Positions 12,317 through 25,118 are shown, counted from the stretch's first letter. The stretch: DNA of 64,000 bases from Mesorhabditis belari (GCA_958450365.1 CAUEEP010000743.1:124001-188000); one strand, 5' to 3'. Made by a program: numbers and translations. Notes: generated by a model from the letters alone, not told the origin.

Positions 12317-13395
12317 GCTTACATTTCTTTCGTTGTTATGATCAATTATACTATTAATGAATAAATTTTTAGGTAGCCATTTGTTCGTTCGGGATTGTGG
12401 AGCGTTCGGCAAAAAGAGAAGGCGTCCGATAGGGAAGGTAGAGGTATGTTTGGTGTTAGATATTTAAGTCACTTTTGTGATCTAATATAAAGGTTGTGAG
12501 AATAACGGGTAATTCGCGGATTTTATGGCAGTACTTTGGATAATATAGGACATATGTAGCGCTGCCAAAAAATTTAAAAAAAAACGTTGCAGTTAAAATA
12601 AAAGTCCCAGAAATGCATTTTTCGAGGGGGCAAAATTTGCTCCCCCGATTTTCCTTCCGCTCCCCCGATAATCGGAACGCTCCCCCGATATTGGAAAAGA
12701 ACCTAAGTAACTTATTGTTTTTGTTTTATACTTTAATTTTTATGCAATGTATACGGATAAATCTTATAATCTTGAAAAGTAGAGTATTATGGGTAAACAA
12801 AAAACCCTACACTTTTTGGGAATATCGTTTTTGCAAGATTTTCGTACGGAAGAAACTTTTGGATGACAATGGGACAATACTTTTGTGGACCACTGTAGGT
12901 ATGTGCGGAAAATTTACATAAAAATCAGGCATTTAATTTTCGCTTGCCAAGTATAAAACAAGCGACCATGACTTTCTCAAATCAGGTTTAACACTTAGGT
13001 AACGCATTTTTACTCTTCATCACGATTATGACACCAGAAAATAACGTGAATGTTGCAGTTGTCCAAAAAAAAACACGAGTCCAGGAGGAACGTAATCTTA
13101 GGTCCCATGGGGCCTTTTTAAGATATTCAGCTAATCAATGCGCTAATTTGCATATTTGGAGTAATCCGCATTTAACTTTTTTTTGTCGAGTATAAAAAGG
13201 TTCGATTCGGATTGGCTTGGTGATTGGTCAATCGCCGCATAACAATTACTACTTCACAGTTACCTATGTGCAAAATACAGTACCGAATTTTGAAAAGAAT
13301 TTGATTTCTTTCGAAATTAAACCAATTTGGACACTTTGCCGTTGCATGGATCCAAACAATTTTTGAAAATCCACTGTGGAACGGCAAATCCGCGC

Positions 13396-14322
13396 AAAAT
13401 AATATAAAAATGCGTTCTCTTTTAAAAATCCTAAGACAAAAAAAGTGCGCTGATTCCAAAAATGATAGTTTCATAAAAATCGTCTTGTAGATTTTCCTAA
13501 AAATGGACTTTTACGAAAAAGTAAAAATCTGAAATTCGACTCTTCATATCGACTTAGTTTACGAGTGATGATGATTTTTTCACCAAAACCATTTTTCCTG
13601 GGGTAATTGATGACGCTGATCACGAAAAAAATTATTTTTAAAGCAAGTTAGTAATGGAAAAATGTATGTTTTTATCATATCATCATTACCATAATTTGGG
13701 CACTTTCGTTTCTGATGCAGCAATCCAATAAATTCCAACAAGTTCAAATGATTAAACTCTTTAATCGCTTGTTCAGCCATCTTTTCGCTTTGTAGACAAA
13801 AGAGGATTTTTTTATGTTTCCAAGCGTTTTTAAGCTATTCTACCATGTCAAAACGTGTTAAGATATCAAAATCGCAAAAAAAAAATAGCGAAATTTGCAT
13901 TGATGTGTTAAAACCTTTAAAATCAGATAATTTTTGAGGTTTAAAAACGGACATTTTTCCATTACTAGCTTTCCATAAAAATAACTTTTTTGTGATCAGC
14001 GCCATCAATTATCCCAAGAAAAATGGTTTTGGTGAAAAAAGGCTACTTTAGTTTGCGCACTCTATAAGGGGTCGACTGAACAATTTGGACTCAATGCGTT
14101 CGAAAGTTAGAACATAAAATACTTCGATTGATCATCAGCACTCGTAAACTAAGTCGATAAGAAAATTCGAATTTCAGATTTTTATTTTTCATAAAAGTTC
14201 ATTTTTAGAAAAATCTGCAAGACGAATTTTTATGAAACTATCATTTTGGAATCAGCGCACCTTTTTTTGTCCTAGGAAACACAAATGGCAGTGATTTTTA
14301 AAAGAGAACGCATTTTCGCGCG
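13396..14322. repeat. Large diverged palindromic element
   Basis: The outer arms pair: GCGTTCTCTTTTAAAAATC near 13412 with GATTTTTAAAAGAGAACGC near 14295, and the GTTTACGAGTGATGATG block near 13557 with its inverse near 14140. Inner arms pair across about 13565-13670 and 13945-14040 (CCAAAACCATTTTTCCTGGGGTAATT and its inverse). About 100 bp (14041-14140) are present only on the right. No coding sequence was recognised. It is probably an old non-autonomous transposon. Confidence 0.75.
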
Positions 14323-14567
14323 GACGTCGACGGTCCTTTTAACTTTACTTTGCAATAATGGTAATCATTTATTCGATGAAAATCTGCTTGTCCGAGTTTC
14401 ATTGTTTCAAAAACCCAGCTCCGGACAATTCATCGTATCAAAGTTGGTATCCGAATGTGTTGTGAAGCGGGGTTAAATTCGAAAGACAAAGTTCAAAAAG
14501 TTTATGACATCATGAAGCCTGGCCTTAACGTGTTCTGCAACGCACATCCAACTAAATCCATTGCGCA

Positions 14568-14857
14568 CCAAGACTCTATCCCAGAATCGGGTCCTTTAAA
14601 TAAAATCCGGGTCAAAACAAATCATAAGCCTCTTTCCATTGATTCAATTCCTCAGAACAACGACAAAACTTCAAATTTTTCAAGATTTCTTACTATTAGT
14701 TATGATTCATGTTGTACAAGGCTTTCATAACTCAATGCTACCCGAAATCTTGGAATTGGAATTAATTTTCGCCATAGTTTATTGGCTTGGAGAGTTAATT
14801 TATTTTAAGATTTAAGACACGATTTATTTTAAGGGACCCGATTCTGGGATAGACTAC
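14568..14857. repeat. MITE-like inverted-repeat element
   Basis: GACTCTATCCCAGAATCGGGTCC near 14571 and GGACCCGATTCTGGGATAGACT near 14835 are inverse copies; TAAAATAAAT-type sequence extends the arms to about 35 bp. The interior is AT-rich and non-coding. It lies in the transposon-rich gap upstream of the CFAP410-like gene. Confidence 0.75.
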
Positions 14858-15527
14858 GCCAATGAATCTACAACGGTACTTTTACACTATAATGTAATTA
14901 TTCTAATCAGTCCTCTATTTTTAAATATTTTTCTAAAGGGATTTTTAATACACAGATTATTTCCCATTTGAAAGAAGTACTCATAGTCAACAGCGTTTTG
15001 TACAAACATATCCATGCGGAACTTCATCGATCCGGTGTAAATGCTTATTTCTCGATTGAAACAGTGAACTTATATCAGATCATTAACCGATTTCTATTGT
15101 TTTTTACCCGAAACGAAATACCAATTTTTTCGACAAGGCTTTTCTTTCATGGAAATCTCATTAAACGTAGCAATAGCGTGTGAGAAGAAGAGGGTGGGGT
15201 GTCGTATCGATTACGGTGTTTGCGAGGGAAAGGGCCCCAAAATGGGCACCCATTCCAAGGGAGGATGGGGGAAGGCCCTTTCATCCGTTTTCTCTTCTTT
15301 CTTTGGTTGCTTCTCTTTCTCACGCAAAACACAGGGAAGCCACCCGCTTATCGACTTCGTCCTCCACTCCTGTCTCTTTCATTCTTTTTCCCTCACTTCT
15401 TTCATCTTTCTTCTTTTTCTCTCTTCTCTTCTTCTTTTCTTTTCTGCATTTCGTCCGAGAACAACTTGTGACTCCTCACTCTTTCAGTTATTCGCTTCAT
15501 TTCTCGGCATGTAAAACTATTGACAAA

Positions 15528-17436
15528 ATGGTCAAACTCACTGAGTCTATCGTTTATATTCGAACCAAGTCCAGTGTCGAGAATGTGCGAAAACTCAATC
15601 TATGGTAAGCTGTTTCTTTTGTTTTCAAGCGCAACAGTCTTTTAGGGGATGTGATATAGATGATATCGAAATTTGTTCAAGAATGAAATGCATTGAAATA
15701 TTATCTTTGAGGTGAAGATAAATGGTTAAAAAAACAACAAAAAGGGAAATTTCAGTGTAAACAAGGTGACCACTCTGTCGGCTCTTCGTTCTTGTGAAAA
15801 TCTCACCGAACTTTATCTTCGGAAAAATGAAATCGAAACCCTTTCAGAGCTTGAACACCTCATTGGACTTAAAAAACTCACCGTAAATTTATTTTCGAAT
15901 ATTACGCGACAAAATGGTTGCAAAACGACAAAATATTATCCATCTGTTGAATTCGTTCTTAAGAAAACTAATATACATGGCTGAAATTGATTTATAAGCT
16001 CTTATTGTAAACAAAAACATTTTGAGCTTTAGTGTTGACATGCTTTCTTTGTAAAAAAATCTTTTTAGGTCTTATGGATTGATGAAAATCCCTGCACAGC
16101 ACACGGTGATCATAGATTTAAAGTAAGAAAAGTTGTACTGCAAAGAAAAAATATTCTTAGGTGATACGGATGCTTCCACAAATTACGCGGCTGGATGATA
16201 AACGTAAGTTGGATAAAATGTTCATGACCTTATTCCAGAATAATTCCAGCGGTGACAATGGAAGAAAAACGTGCTGCTTCACCACCAAATGAATGGATTG
16301 GTTCAATGGGTTCAATTGGATCTCGTCTTTCATCTCGTCATTCATCTACCGCAACTCTTACTGAGCAACCTATTACTTATGGTTTAAGAACTGAAGTGTT
16401 CACTCTTACAATATCAACTTTCTAGGAAAAGCTATTGTGGATACAATGCTGCCGTGTCAAATGCCTTCTTTTGGTTCAATTAATGATCTTTCTGGACCCA
16501 TGTCTCAATCAATGTATTCCGGCTTTAATTCTGCCCGTAGTGCTTATGTCGATTCGATGTCTCAATCGGTACCAAAATCAATCTTTGATTTTCAGGCTTC
16601 TTTTGACAAGAAAAGCTTTGATCAACTCAAATTGATCAAATCAATCATTAACTGTCCTTCAACTGGTCAAGAAATTTGATCAACTAATCATTTAAATAAA
16701 AAATGTGTCTTAGATGCATCCATTGATATCAGCAAATCTGCTTCAAAATGTCGGAATGAGTCAATCATTTCATCCAATGTTGAATGGAGAAATGCCGGAT
16801 GATGAAGTGGATGAAGAAAATGATTGGAATGATTTCAAGTATAATAAAGAAATGATTAGATATCAATAAGCAAAAGTATTTTTAGTTTGGAAGAAGAGTC
16901 AAGGCCAAAAAGTATGGAAGGTATTGCTTCTCGATTAGCTCAACAAAGAATTGATTCTGCTCCCCATTCAGCCAGGTAGAATAAAGAAAATCATAAAATT
17001 TTTCAAAAGGCATAGTTCTAATTAATTCAAATTTTTTAGAGACTACTCAATGAGGCAAACATCTGGTGTACCAATGTCAATAGCTTTATATCGACGAAGT
17101 ATGAGTATGCCAAGGAGACGTTTTGAAAGAGCTCAAAGCACAAGTCCCGCTAGGGTAATAGCTTTTCAATTTTTGTTATTGCCGGTACAGCCGGTATTCA
17201 TCTCAATAATTCTAACAAAGAAAACATTTTATGAGAATTTATTGATCCTGAGCGGCTCTTTTTTACAGGAACAACGACATCAAAAATTAATGGCAGCAGT
17301 GAGAGTGCTTCTCGATGAACTTGACTCAGATGGATTAAAGTCTGTGAGTTTCCATCTTTTGAGAAAAAAAACTTTACTAGTATTAACTATACAGGTAATC
17401 GAAGAAGCACAAAAACGGCTCAAAAAACAAAGATGA
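15528..17436 (+). CDS. CFAP410 (C21orf2)-like leucine-rich repeat protein
   Basis: Family members act in cilia and basal bodies and partner NEK1 in vertebrates. The N-terminus (MVKLTESIVYIRTKSSVENV, then RKLNLWGCDIDDIEIC) matches the start of CFAP410. Leucine-rich repeats follow (ENLTELYLRKNEIETLSELE, 15790-15860). The LRR cap VLWIDENPC, GDHRFKVIRMLPQITRLDD spans 16069-16200. The middle is Ser/Met-rich and poorly conserved (16260-17150). The C-terminal helix pair RHQKLMAAVRVLLDELDSDG and VIEEAQKRLKKQ (17276-17436) matches the conserved C-terminal domain of the family. Introns are mostly 40-60 bp. An acceptor (CTCTTTCAG) ends near 15487, 40 bp before the ATG, and probably marks trans-splicing. 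The start is supported by homology. Confidence 0.85.
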
Positions 17437-18446
17437 GTTTTTGATTCGAAAATAGACTCACATTCAAATATCAGCTTGCTCAATCTTTGAACAATTTTCA
17501 ACCCTCTTATTTTGTCCGCTTTTGTGATTCTGCAAATGGTGATCTCTGTCATTTTTTGGCCTTTCTTTTTATAAATGTTTTTTTGTGTTAGTAGAAGGCA
17601 AAAAAAAATGATCTTTGAAGATTTTATTCTTTGCCATCTCTTTTCATTTAAATAGTCATTGAAATCAAAATTATTCACTATTGAAATCAAAAAAAAATGC
17701 TTTGCTGGTGAAAAAAAAGAGATTACCGATCTCATGGCTTTTCTTTTCAGTTTTTGGTTATAAGAACGCGGTATGTGATGTGTGCTTTCTTTACTGTCAA
17801 TCGATTGAAATAAATGAACATAAAATTTGCTTTTTATATTTTGCAACTGTTGGGACGAACTCAATAATGAAAAATTTGAACATAAAGCCAAATGATAATG
17901 ACGCTGACTATATTCACTTTTTAAAATAAAGTTCGCCCACAAGTCATTTACAATCTATAATTGGATTGAGCAAAGAAAGATCAAAGATATGTGTCATGGG
18001 CACCACACAGTCAAGATGAAGGAAGGAAGGGGCATGGATGGAAGAGGTACGGTCAAGGTCGAGACTCTTTTCCTTCTTCGATACTCTATTCTTTCTCTCA
18101 TCTTCTTCTTTTTCTACTTTAATATCTTTCGAGTAGTGAGTTCCCTTTGCAACCCATCCACTAACTCGTATTGGATCTCGTTTCAAATTGAAGAAAAGAA
18201 ATACAGCCGGAGTCATCTCTTTTCTTTTCAATTTCTCCTCTTTTCTTCAATTCTTGGTATTTCTTCTCATAGCTTCACTCCTTATTAGGACAATTCAATT
18301 CTCGATTCACGAGAGAATCCTATTTCTTTTTACGGTCTTTACCTATTTTAGATTTCTTCAACTTCTGACTTTTTTTTGATTGTGATTATTCTCTAAATAT
18401 TTATTAGTTTAAAGTATTTCAAAACATTGCAATTGGAGGAGGATCG

Positions 18447-20420
18447 ATGTTAATTCAAACTGGAGTGTTGGTGCTCTTTCACCTGGTCAGTTAATCTAAA
18501 AGTAACGAGTATTTTAGGTCTGAGATTTTAGATAATTTTATCGATGAGCTTGAAATTGAACAATGAGATCATTGGTGAGTCAAACTATAAGAAAATAAAG
18601 TAAATCAATTATAAGTATGTAGATGTTCCTGTTTTGCGATGTGGTCCTGATGAAATCGAATTGAAAGCACATACATTAAAGCCATTTGAAGGACAAACAT
18701 TTGTTCGTGGACATCACAGGTATAATAAAACTTGCGATTTATTTATGATACTCAATAAAACAGGATGACTTTTGCAATTACGATTGTAAAGCACTCATTG
18801 TTTTCCCAATTTGAAATATCTTACATACCATATTTGTAAAAAATAAAAATAAGCCAATTATTTTTAGATCTCCAGACTGTGCTCGTGTGTATGATACAAC
18901 AGAGAATATCACTTCAGATCCACAATTATCCATTTCACTTTCACGAATTTCATCATGTGGATTAACTTTTGAAAGAAATGTATCCATTTCAGAATTATTT
19001 CTTTAATGAAATTCATTTCTAGAGTGAAACTCGTCGTGTCACACTTAGAGCTGTCATTATTTTTGCTTTTCATCCTCTTTTCGTCACTTCGGCTGATAGG
19101 TTTTCTTTTAGTTTCAACTGTTTTTTACTCATTTTTCCCCAGATCTTTTTCAATTGAGTGCGCTTTTCAGCAGCATGATTTCACCGTGCAAACACAACTT
19201 GATTCTATTGGGTTTGTTAAAGATAAAAACTTAAAAATTGCTTGAACAATCAAATTTCAGAGATTTGTCAACTATAAAAGTGATCACAGCCACAGCTCTA
19301 CCACCAAAGGTTTGTGTTTTTCTGTTCTTTATATTAAATGTTTAAACAAGTTAAAGGTTGAGTCTTACTTTAAGATCAAATCGAAGATATTTGATTGATG
19401 GATGAGATTAACCGATTACAGGTCCATCTATCGATCAATGGAGGAGTAGAGAAAGAAAGTAGAAAAGACGAAAGAATATCTGTGGGATCTCCTCTTCTCT
19501 TTAAATGGTCTTTGGATAATTCCTATCGTGAGTCCATTCCCAAAAAGATCAAAAAAATATAGCGAAAATCTCATGGGATAAAAATATAATAGATGTATTT
19601 TAGCTATTTATGGTTTTCGAGTTGTATCCTGTGATGTTGAGACAAAAGATGAAAGACGAAGCTCACGAATGATTGAAGCTGGATGTAGTCTAGATGAAAC
19701 ACTTATTGCTAATATTAGGTAACACAGTTTAAAATTTAACCCAAGGCATATCGGTTCTCACTTTCAGATATTCCGAGAACGACTCGGTGGCATTTGCTGA
19801 TGGATTTGCTTTCAAATTTGCTGACGAAGAAGAAGTTTGGATGAGATGTCAGGTGCAACTCTGTATTCATAAGTTATTTATTCATAAATACCATGAATTA
19901 GGTAGATTTTTAGATTTGAACATTTGATAGTTACCGGAGCAGGATTAAACGATCTTTGTCAAGCGCCGGTAAAAAAAAGAAAAAGAAAAATTGAAATGAG
20001 GGAGAATATTTTAGAAATGTGATCAAAGACTGAAAAGATCAAATATGGAAGAATATAAGTTGAATGAACAACCAAGTATGATTGTGTCTGAACGATTTAT
20101 TATCACTGATTCGAAAGTTCTTCCAGCACAAGGTTATTTTAAAATTAAATAAAAATATCAAAGAATCAACGAAAAATTTAGAGTTTCGTGCGCCAAAAGA
20201 TAGTGATTTCTATCGTGATTCAAACGATGGTTTATGTGTTGCGAGAGAAACTTTCATTTTTCTCACTTCTCTTTTATTTGGTGTTTCAATACTGACTGTG
20301 GCCTCAATTCTTACTCTTTTTTCACAAAAATCTCAATTCCTTTCAATAAATCGCCCACATTCACATCTCGTTTTTAACCCGCGACCCTTTTTGAATAATG
20401 ATGTTTTGAAAACAACTTGA
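18447..20420 (+). CDS. Cuticlin-like ZP-domain membrane protein
   Basis: ZP-domain proteins polymerise in the nematode cuticle and apical extracellular matrix. The first exon gives a hydrophobic signal-like start (MLIQTGVLVLFHL). The ZP-N part begins DVPVLRCGPDEIELKAHTL (18625) and continues with GQTFVRGHH, SPDCARVYD and ISSCGLTFERN. ZP-C includes AFHPLFVTSADRSFSIEC (19060-19160), a SLDETLIANI segment and the Cys-rich end GLNDLCQAPKCDQRLKRS. The basic LKR before SNMEEY is a plausible cleavage site, as in cuticlins. A transmembrane helix (FLTSLLFGVSILTVASILTL, about 20255-20315) and a short cytoplasmic tail follow. This is the layout of CUT/CUTL proteins. About nine to eleven short introns were inferred; exon edges near 18480-18540 are the least sure. 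Confidence 0.85.
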
Positions 20421-20789
20421 AAGCGGGTATTCCTGGACACGTGGTTTTATTTCGATCTTGACGTTGTTTCTCTAAAAATTTTTCATGCATTTATGCTTCT
20501 CATTTCACTTCTTATATTTTCACTATGAATAAAATACTCTTTGTGTGAGAGAAAAGCAAACCAAGAAGTAACCTTAAACATTTACAATAGTTGAACAATA
20601 TGAAAGTTGCATGGTACATCTGAATATCGATGAGCTAAATGAACTGTAAATTGTATACGAGTAACTGCGGAACTAGTCTATTGCAAAATCTTACTACATA
20701 TTAGATCTTCTGGATTTATGGAAAGATTCACGCAGGCTTTTCTTTTTGTTTCTTCTTGACGTTTTAATTTGCAAACGCAATACACGTTT

Positions 20790-21065
20790 TATAGATACTT
20801 TATTCAGGACATGAAATAAAGTGCGCAAAATTTAAGATTCATACACATGAATTCATGCACATAAACACGAAAAGGACCGATAAAAAGCAACACGATATAA
20901 TGTATGTAATCTATGGGTAGAACAGATAAAGTCAATCCACTAGAACATCAAGATCAAAATCATCTACAGATCATTTAAAGGTTTCAAGACTATTGGACTC
21001 TCACAAAACTCTAGAGAGTAGAGAATTCTGGCAGCTCTTATTGGAAAAGAGTTTTACACAAAATT
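20790..21065 (-). mobile_element. Degenerate non-LTR retrotransposon 3' end
   Basis: On the minus strand AARILYS near 21030 and, one frame over, NSLETFK followed by stop and SVDDFD resemble the common LINE C-terminus (NR-V-WN-LP then SL--FK--LD). The 3' end carries a tail (CTTTATTTCATGTCCTGAATAAAGTAT, complement of about 20793-20819) that is nearly the same as the tail at 62.7 kb. Frames are broken, so it is an old fragment. It lies 3' of the ZP gene. Confidence 0.5.
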
Positions 21066-22597
21066 ATTGGAGATGACTGGAATTTCTAAAACGAAAGAAC
21101 CTCTCCTTGAAGTACCCACGGAATTAGCTTTGAATAAATCTTGAATAAAGAGGGATAGGTTGTTTGTTCTTTACAATTTTGAAACATTCGATGAAACCCG
21201 TGACCAAGCGGCAGTGTCTAAGGGATTTAAGATCAAAAAATTTTGAGTCTATCTGTATAACTAGAGTTTGCAAATTTGGAAAAATCTATTTTCCATAAGG
21301 CTATCTTAGTATATCTCTGTTTGATTTTTTCTAGACGAGAGATAATTTTGAGATAAAATTTGCGGATTCGCATATAATAAATAAGCCAAACAGCGATTTC
21401 AAAAATTTCAAACAAATTGAAAACAAGAAAAAACCTATTTGGAAAAGATAGATGTCTGAAATAACAATTACTTTACCTCCGTGAAATTGAGAACCTCAAA
21501 ATGAGAAGCTATGCATTTTAATAAGTAATGAGAAAGAAGAAAAGAAAAATAGGTTGAAGGAAATTTTTTTAGCATTATTATTCTTCTTCGTGAATTCATT
21601 TGAATCAATTTCTGTGATGAGATCGTGGGTTTGTGAAGATTTGCATTCGTTTATTTTATGTGAAGATCTCTTTTCGATTTCAATTCTCCAAAACCTTTTT
21701 TCTTTTCTTTTTTCCTTCTTAAACTTGGAAGAACGTGTGTTGGCCCTTCATTTTCCCACAACGTTGTGTCAAAATTGGCGAACTCTGTGCTTTTTGGTTG
21801 CTCTCTTTTTCCTTTTCCCATCTTTCACTTTTCTTTTTCATTTCACCTCTTCCCATTTTCAAGACTTTCGTGGTTCGAATCATCCTTCGGTTTTGCCGTT
21901 TTAGAATTTTTAAGTCAATTTTAAAAAACAAAGTCTTGAAAAAAATTAAGTCTCAAATTGGTATTTATAATGAGTGAATTGGGCAAGGCAAAGTTCTCCT
22001 GTGAATTCGCGTAAATTTTAGGCTTAATCCTTGACTAAGCCTTGGAAAAGTTTAAGATGGGAAACCCATGAATGTATCTTTTAACGTAAGAATCCAATTT
22101 CCATTTTAGAGGTTATTTTGAATTAAACCTTTAAAAAGCTTATCTTAAACACTAGGAAATTATTCTAGCGATTTTCTAAAGAGAAAATGGTTAAATTTAG
22201 ACTGGATCGCACAAAACGATTCGTTGTCATTAAAACAACAAACAAAAATCATTTTGATTTCTATAAAGAAACGATAAAGATTGTTCTTTTTCATATGTTT
22301 CATTTCCATGTTCTCGGGATGCACTCCGGACGATTACACGTGAAATTTGAGTCCCTCGATTTTTGCGAGGAAAGCTTTCTTTTTGTCTTCTCTTTAAATT
22401 TTCTTTTTCTATTATTTCCTTGCTCTTTAGTTTTTCCCCATCTTTTGCTTCATTTTATTCAAACATTTAGGATCTATGCACAGATTACGATAAAATTGTT
22501 GATTTCAAATATTGCATCGACTCTTTCTATTCATTGCTCTTTTTTCTTTTCCTAGAAAACATCAATTAAATAATTCAGAGTCATTTCAACACAATTG
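21066..22597. other. Intergenic, no gene recognised
   Basis: This T-rich DNA lies between the ZP gene and the Srx-like receptor. ORFs such as 21554-21904 are pyrimidine-driven and match no family I know. It probably contains upstream control DNA for the receptor. Confidence 0.45.
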
Positions 22598-25118
22598 ATG
22601 CGATTAGAGAATGGAAATGTGAGAGTGATGGAAGTGATGGGAGAAGGATGTCGAGGTTGTGGATACAAAGCGAATACTGAAGATCATCTTGCAGCTATCG
22701 TCATTTTTCTGGTTAGTTTGATGATAATTTCAAACAATTCTATTAGGTTGAATACTAAGTCTTTCACCCAAATTCATTTCCTAATTGAATAAGTCTCAAG
22801 CTACCAAATGAAATACGGTTTTTTTTTCATTGGATAGCCCAATAAAAGAAATAACCCAACAATAAAACAACAATAAAGCCTGTAAATGGCTTTTGAAAAT
22901 TTCTGAAAAGCTATGTTTTGAAGGTTTTTCATTAGCTAGAAGCTGTGTGTTCAAAAACGACAAGGTCCGATGATGCGTTTTGGGCCGTTTCTTTCAATGA
23001 AACCTATTTTAATGATAAAATTAAAAAAAGATCGCGCACAAAAAGTTAGGTCTACAACCAAAATTTCAGAATAATCCGTTTAGCGGTTTTCTTTATGTGC
23101 TCATTTTTCAATATTTTTAAAAAAACCAGTTTTCGTTTTCGCAGATTATTTTAAAATACTAAAAATTGTTTTAAAATGACAAAAAGTAAATGATAAACAT
23201 TTACAATGAAAGGAACCGTTTGGTATTTGGTAGTTTGAGACTCGTTCATTTAGATAATGAAATGACGGGTCCAAGACTTAGTACTCAACTTAATAGCAAT
23301 CAAAGTAAAGATCAAATTTCAGACAGCAATTTGTGGTGTTGTGAGTAACTCATTGATTGCTCTTACCGCTTCTCGCCTTCCTTTATTCCGTAATTCATTT
23401 GGTCGTCTTGTTCGTTTACAATCAACCGGCGAAGCTCTTTTCCTTGCTGTTTGGGCATTTTATTTTGCGCCCACACTAGCTTTGTATCTAAAAGTTTAAA
23501 AATTATATATGCAACGCTTTTCAGCAATCTCGATTTCAACAAATCCTTTGAAATCTCGAGACGTTTTGGGCAATTGTGTTTGATTTGTTACGATATTTCA
23601 ATCTACACTCATCTCATTATCTCCATTAATCGGTGATTTCCTTTAGTTTCCCCTCATTATCAAATCGTCTTCTTCAGATTTGTCTCACTTTATTTTCCGA
23701 CTCATTATGGATCAATTTTTACTGATGATGTAACAAAACGAATTATTTTTGCGATCATTCTTTTCTCAATTTCTTATTCTTGGGTTTTACCGGCAGGTAT
23801 TGACAAAATCATTTAAAAGTATAACAATTCATCTCATCCAATTTATAGGTAATTGTAACATGGAGTTCTCGAATGAGAAATGGATGCTTGATTATCATTC
23901 GTCTTGTAATCTCAATCTTCTATTTTATGCTGAATTCTTGAGGTAAATCACAGTCAAATCAAAGTCAAAGTTTTTACTCAAACATGCAGGGCTGTGGTTA
24001 TTGTTGCAATGATTTTTCTCATCAATTCGGCCACTTTTATCAGAATGTATTGTCATAATCGGGGGAAATCTTTTCACAGAGTAAGTGAAATCAAATGATT
24101 TAAAATATTCATGAAAATTTCAAGAATTCGGGCACATTGGAAGCAGCGTTGTTGAGAAAACGGAGAAATGTTGAAATAAATTTCATTCGACAGGTGGGAT
24201 AAGAGAGTTTCATACCTGCAAAAAGCGTGGTTCACTAGACTAATGCGTGCTAATTTCCTCCTACCATAATCTTGTCTTTGTCACTTTAAATGCAATTTGA
24301 GGTTAGAAAAGAATAAAAAAGGTACTAAGAATATGATAGATAGACTAATACACGAATACGCGGTAGTTTTCGAGAATTGATACGTTTCAGAATTGGTAAT
24401 AATCGAGAGGAACACCCTGTACTTGCAAATATTGTAGCTGTTTTAAACAACTGCCACTTTGATTTAAAACCGATAAACTTTTACGATATCAGCCAGAATT
24501 TACTTTTGCAAACTTTTCCTCGAATCGGATAGAAGCTTTAGCGTGTGTCACCGTAATCGTGACAGTATGATTTTTATCAATTTTGAGAACTAAAAAGTGT
24601 ACCTAAATGAATTCGGGTATGAGTTTAGGTGTGCCTTCAAGGGTTAGCCTATTTAACCGAATTGATCACTTATTTCTTCGTTTCGCTTGCTTTCCCACAA
24701 AAATGGCCGAACTTTCTTCTCACCACATGGGCTTGGTTAATGGTTCACACTGCTGATGGGTGGGTTATCTATCCATGAAATAGAGCTAAAATAGCTTAAA
24801 CGAAGATTTATTATTCTAATCTTTCTGATCAAAGCTTAAAAGTATTCTAATCCTTAGAAAACAAGCACATTACCATTTAGATTTATTACATTGCTTCTCA
24901 ACAAGCAGTTTCGTTTTATTTTCTTTTCTTCGGATGAATCAAATCAACCACAAACGATTACTTTGATCTCAAGTAACAAAGGTCGATATAGACGATCGAC
25001 ACTTATAGTAAGATTGAAATTTGAATTTAACAATAGAAAATAAACTTTTCAGGTTATGGAACATCAAAATGAAGAAGAAAGTCCTTTAAAAGGAGAAAGT
25101 ATTGAAGTTCCTTTATGA
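22598..25118 (+). CDS. Srx-like seven-transmembrane chemoreceptor
   Basis: The spliced exons give a serpentine receptor of the nematode-specific Srx type, expected in sensory neurons. TM1 starts at HLAAIVIFLTAICGVVSN, broken by a 0.6-kb intron. The Srx hallmark SRLPLFRNSFGRLVRLQS (23370-23420) follows, then FLAVWAFYFAPT. TM3 with the family motif is QLCLICYDISIYTHLIISIN, RFVSLYFP (23575-23690). Next come IIFAIILFSISYSWVLPA, the extracellular WMLDYHSSCN, AVVIVAMIFLINSATFIRMY and the late helices GLAYLTELITYFFVSLAF and FLLTTWAWLMVHTADG (24640-24760), then FITLLLNKQFRF. The tail ends SIEVPL. The ATG at 22598 is preceded by an AATTCAG acceptor. Srx genes usually occur in large families; only one copy is seen here and it appears intact. 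Confidence 0.88.

Larger units (their letters stand above)
11135..12703 (+). mobile_element. Merlin-like (IS1016/ISXO2-type) DNA transposon, apparently full length
   Basis: Both ends start GGTTCTTTTCCAATATCGGG in inverse orientation. Long, nearly perfect inverted repeats (about 150 bp) continue to the AACTGCAACGTTTTTT motif. The element is flanked by an exact 8-bp duplication TAAGTAAC (11127-11134 and 12704-12711), the size typical of Merlin insertions. Each terminal repeat contains short direct repeats of TCGGGGGAGC: four copies on the left and three on the right. One uninterrupted transposase ORF fills the middle. It is inserted inside the Tc1-like element, so it arrived later. Confidence 0.92.
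10460..12895. mobile_element. Tc1/mariner-like element, interrupted and internally deleted
   Basis: The left end CAGTGGTCCACAAAAGTATTG (from 10460) and right end CAATACTTTTGTGGACCACTG (to 12895) are flanked by TA, as for Tc1 insertions. The inverted repeats run about 150-170 bp, to TTTATCCGTATACATTG on the left and CAATGTATACGGATAAA on the right. Inside are the C-terminal half of a Tc1-type transposase (10629-11067) and a whole Merlin-like element (11135-12703). The copy looks dead: the DNA-binding half of the transposase is absent and the remainder is frameshifted. Confidence 0.88.

Noticed and set aside
15149..15608. Three overlapping plus-strand ORFs before the CFAP410-like gene
   Set aside because: They overlap in different frames, are pyrimidine-rich, lack domain motifs and run into the likely trans-splice site of the real gene.
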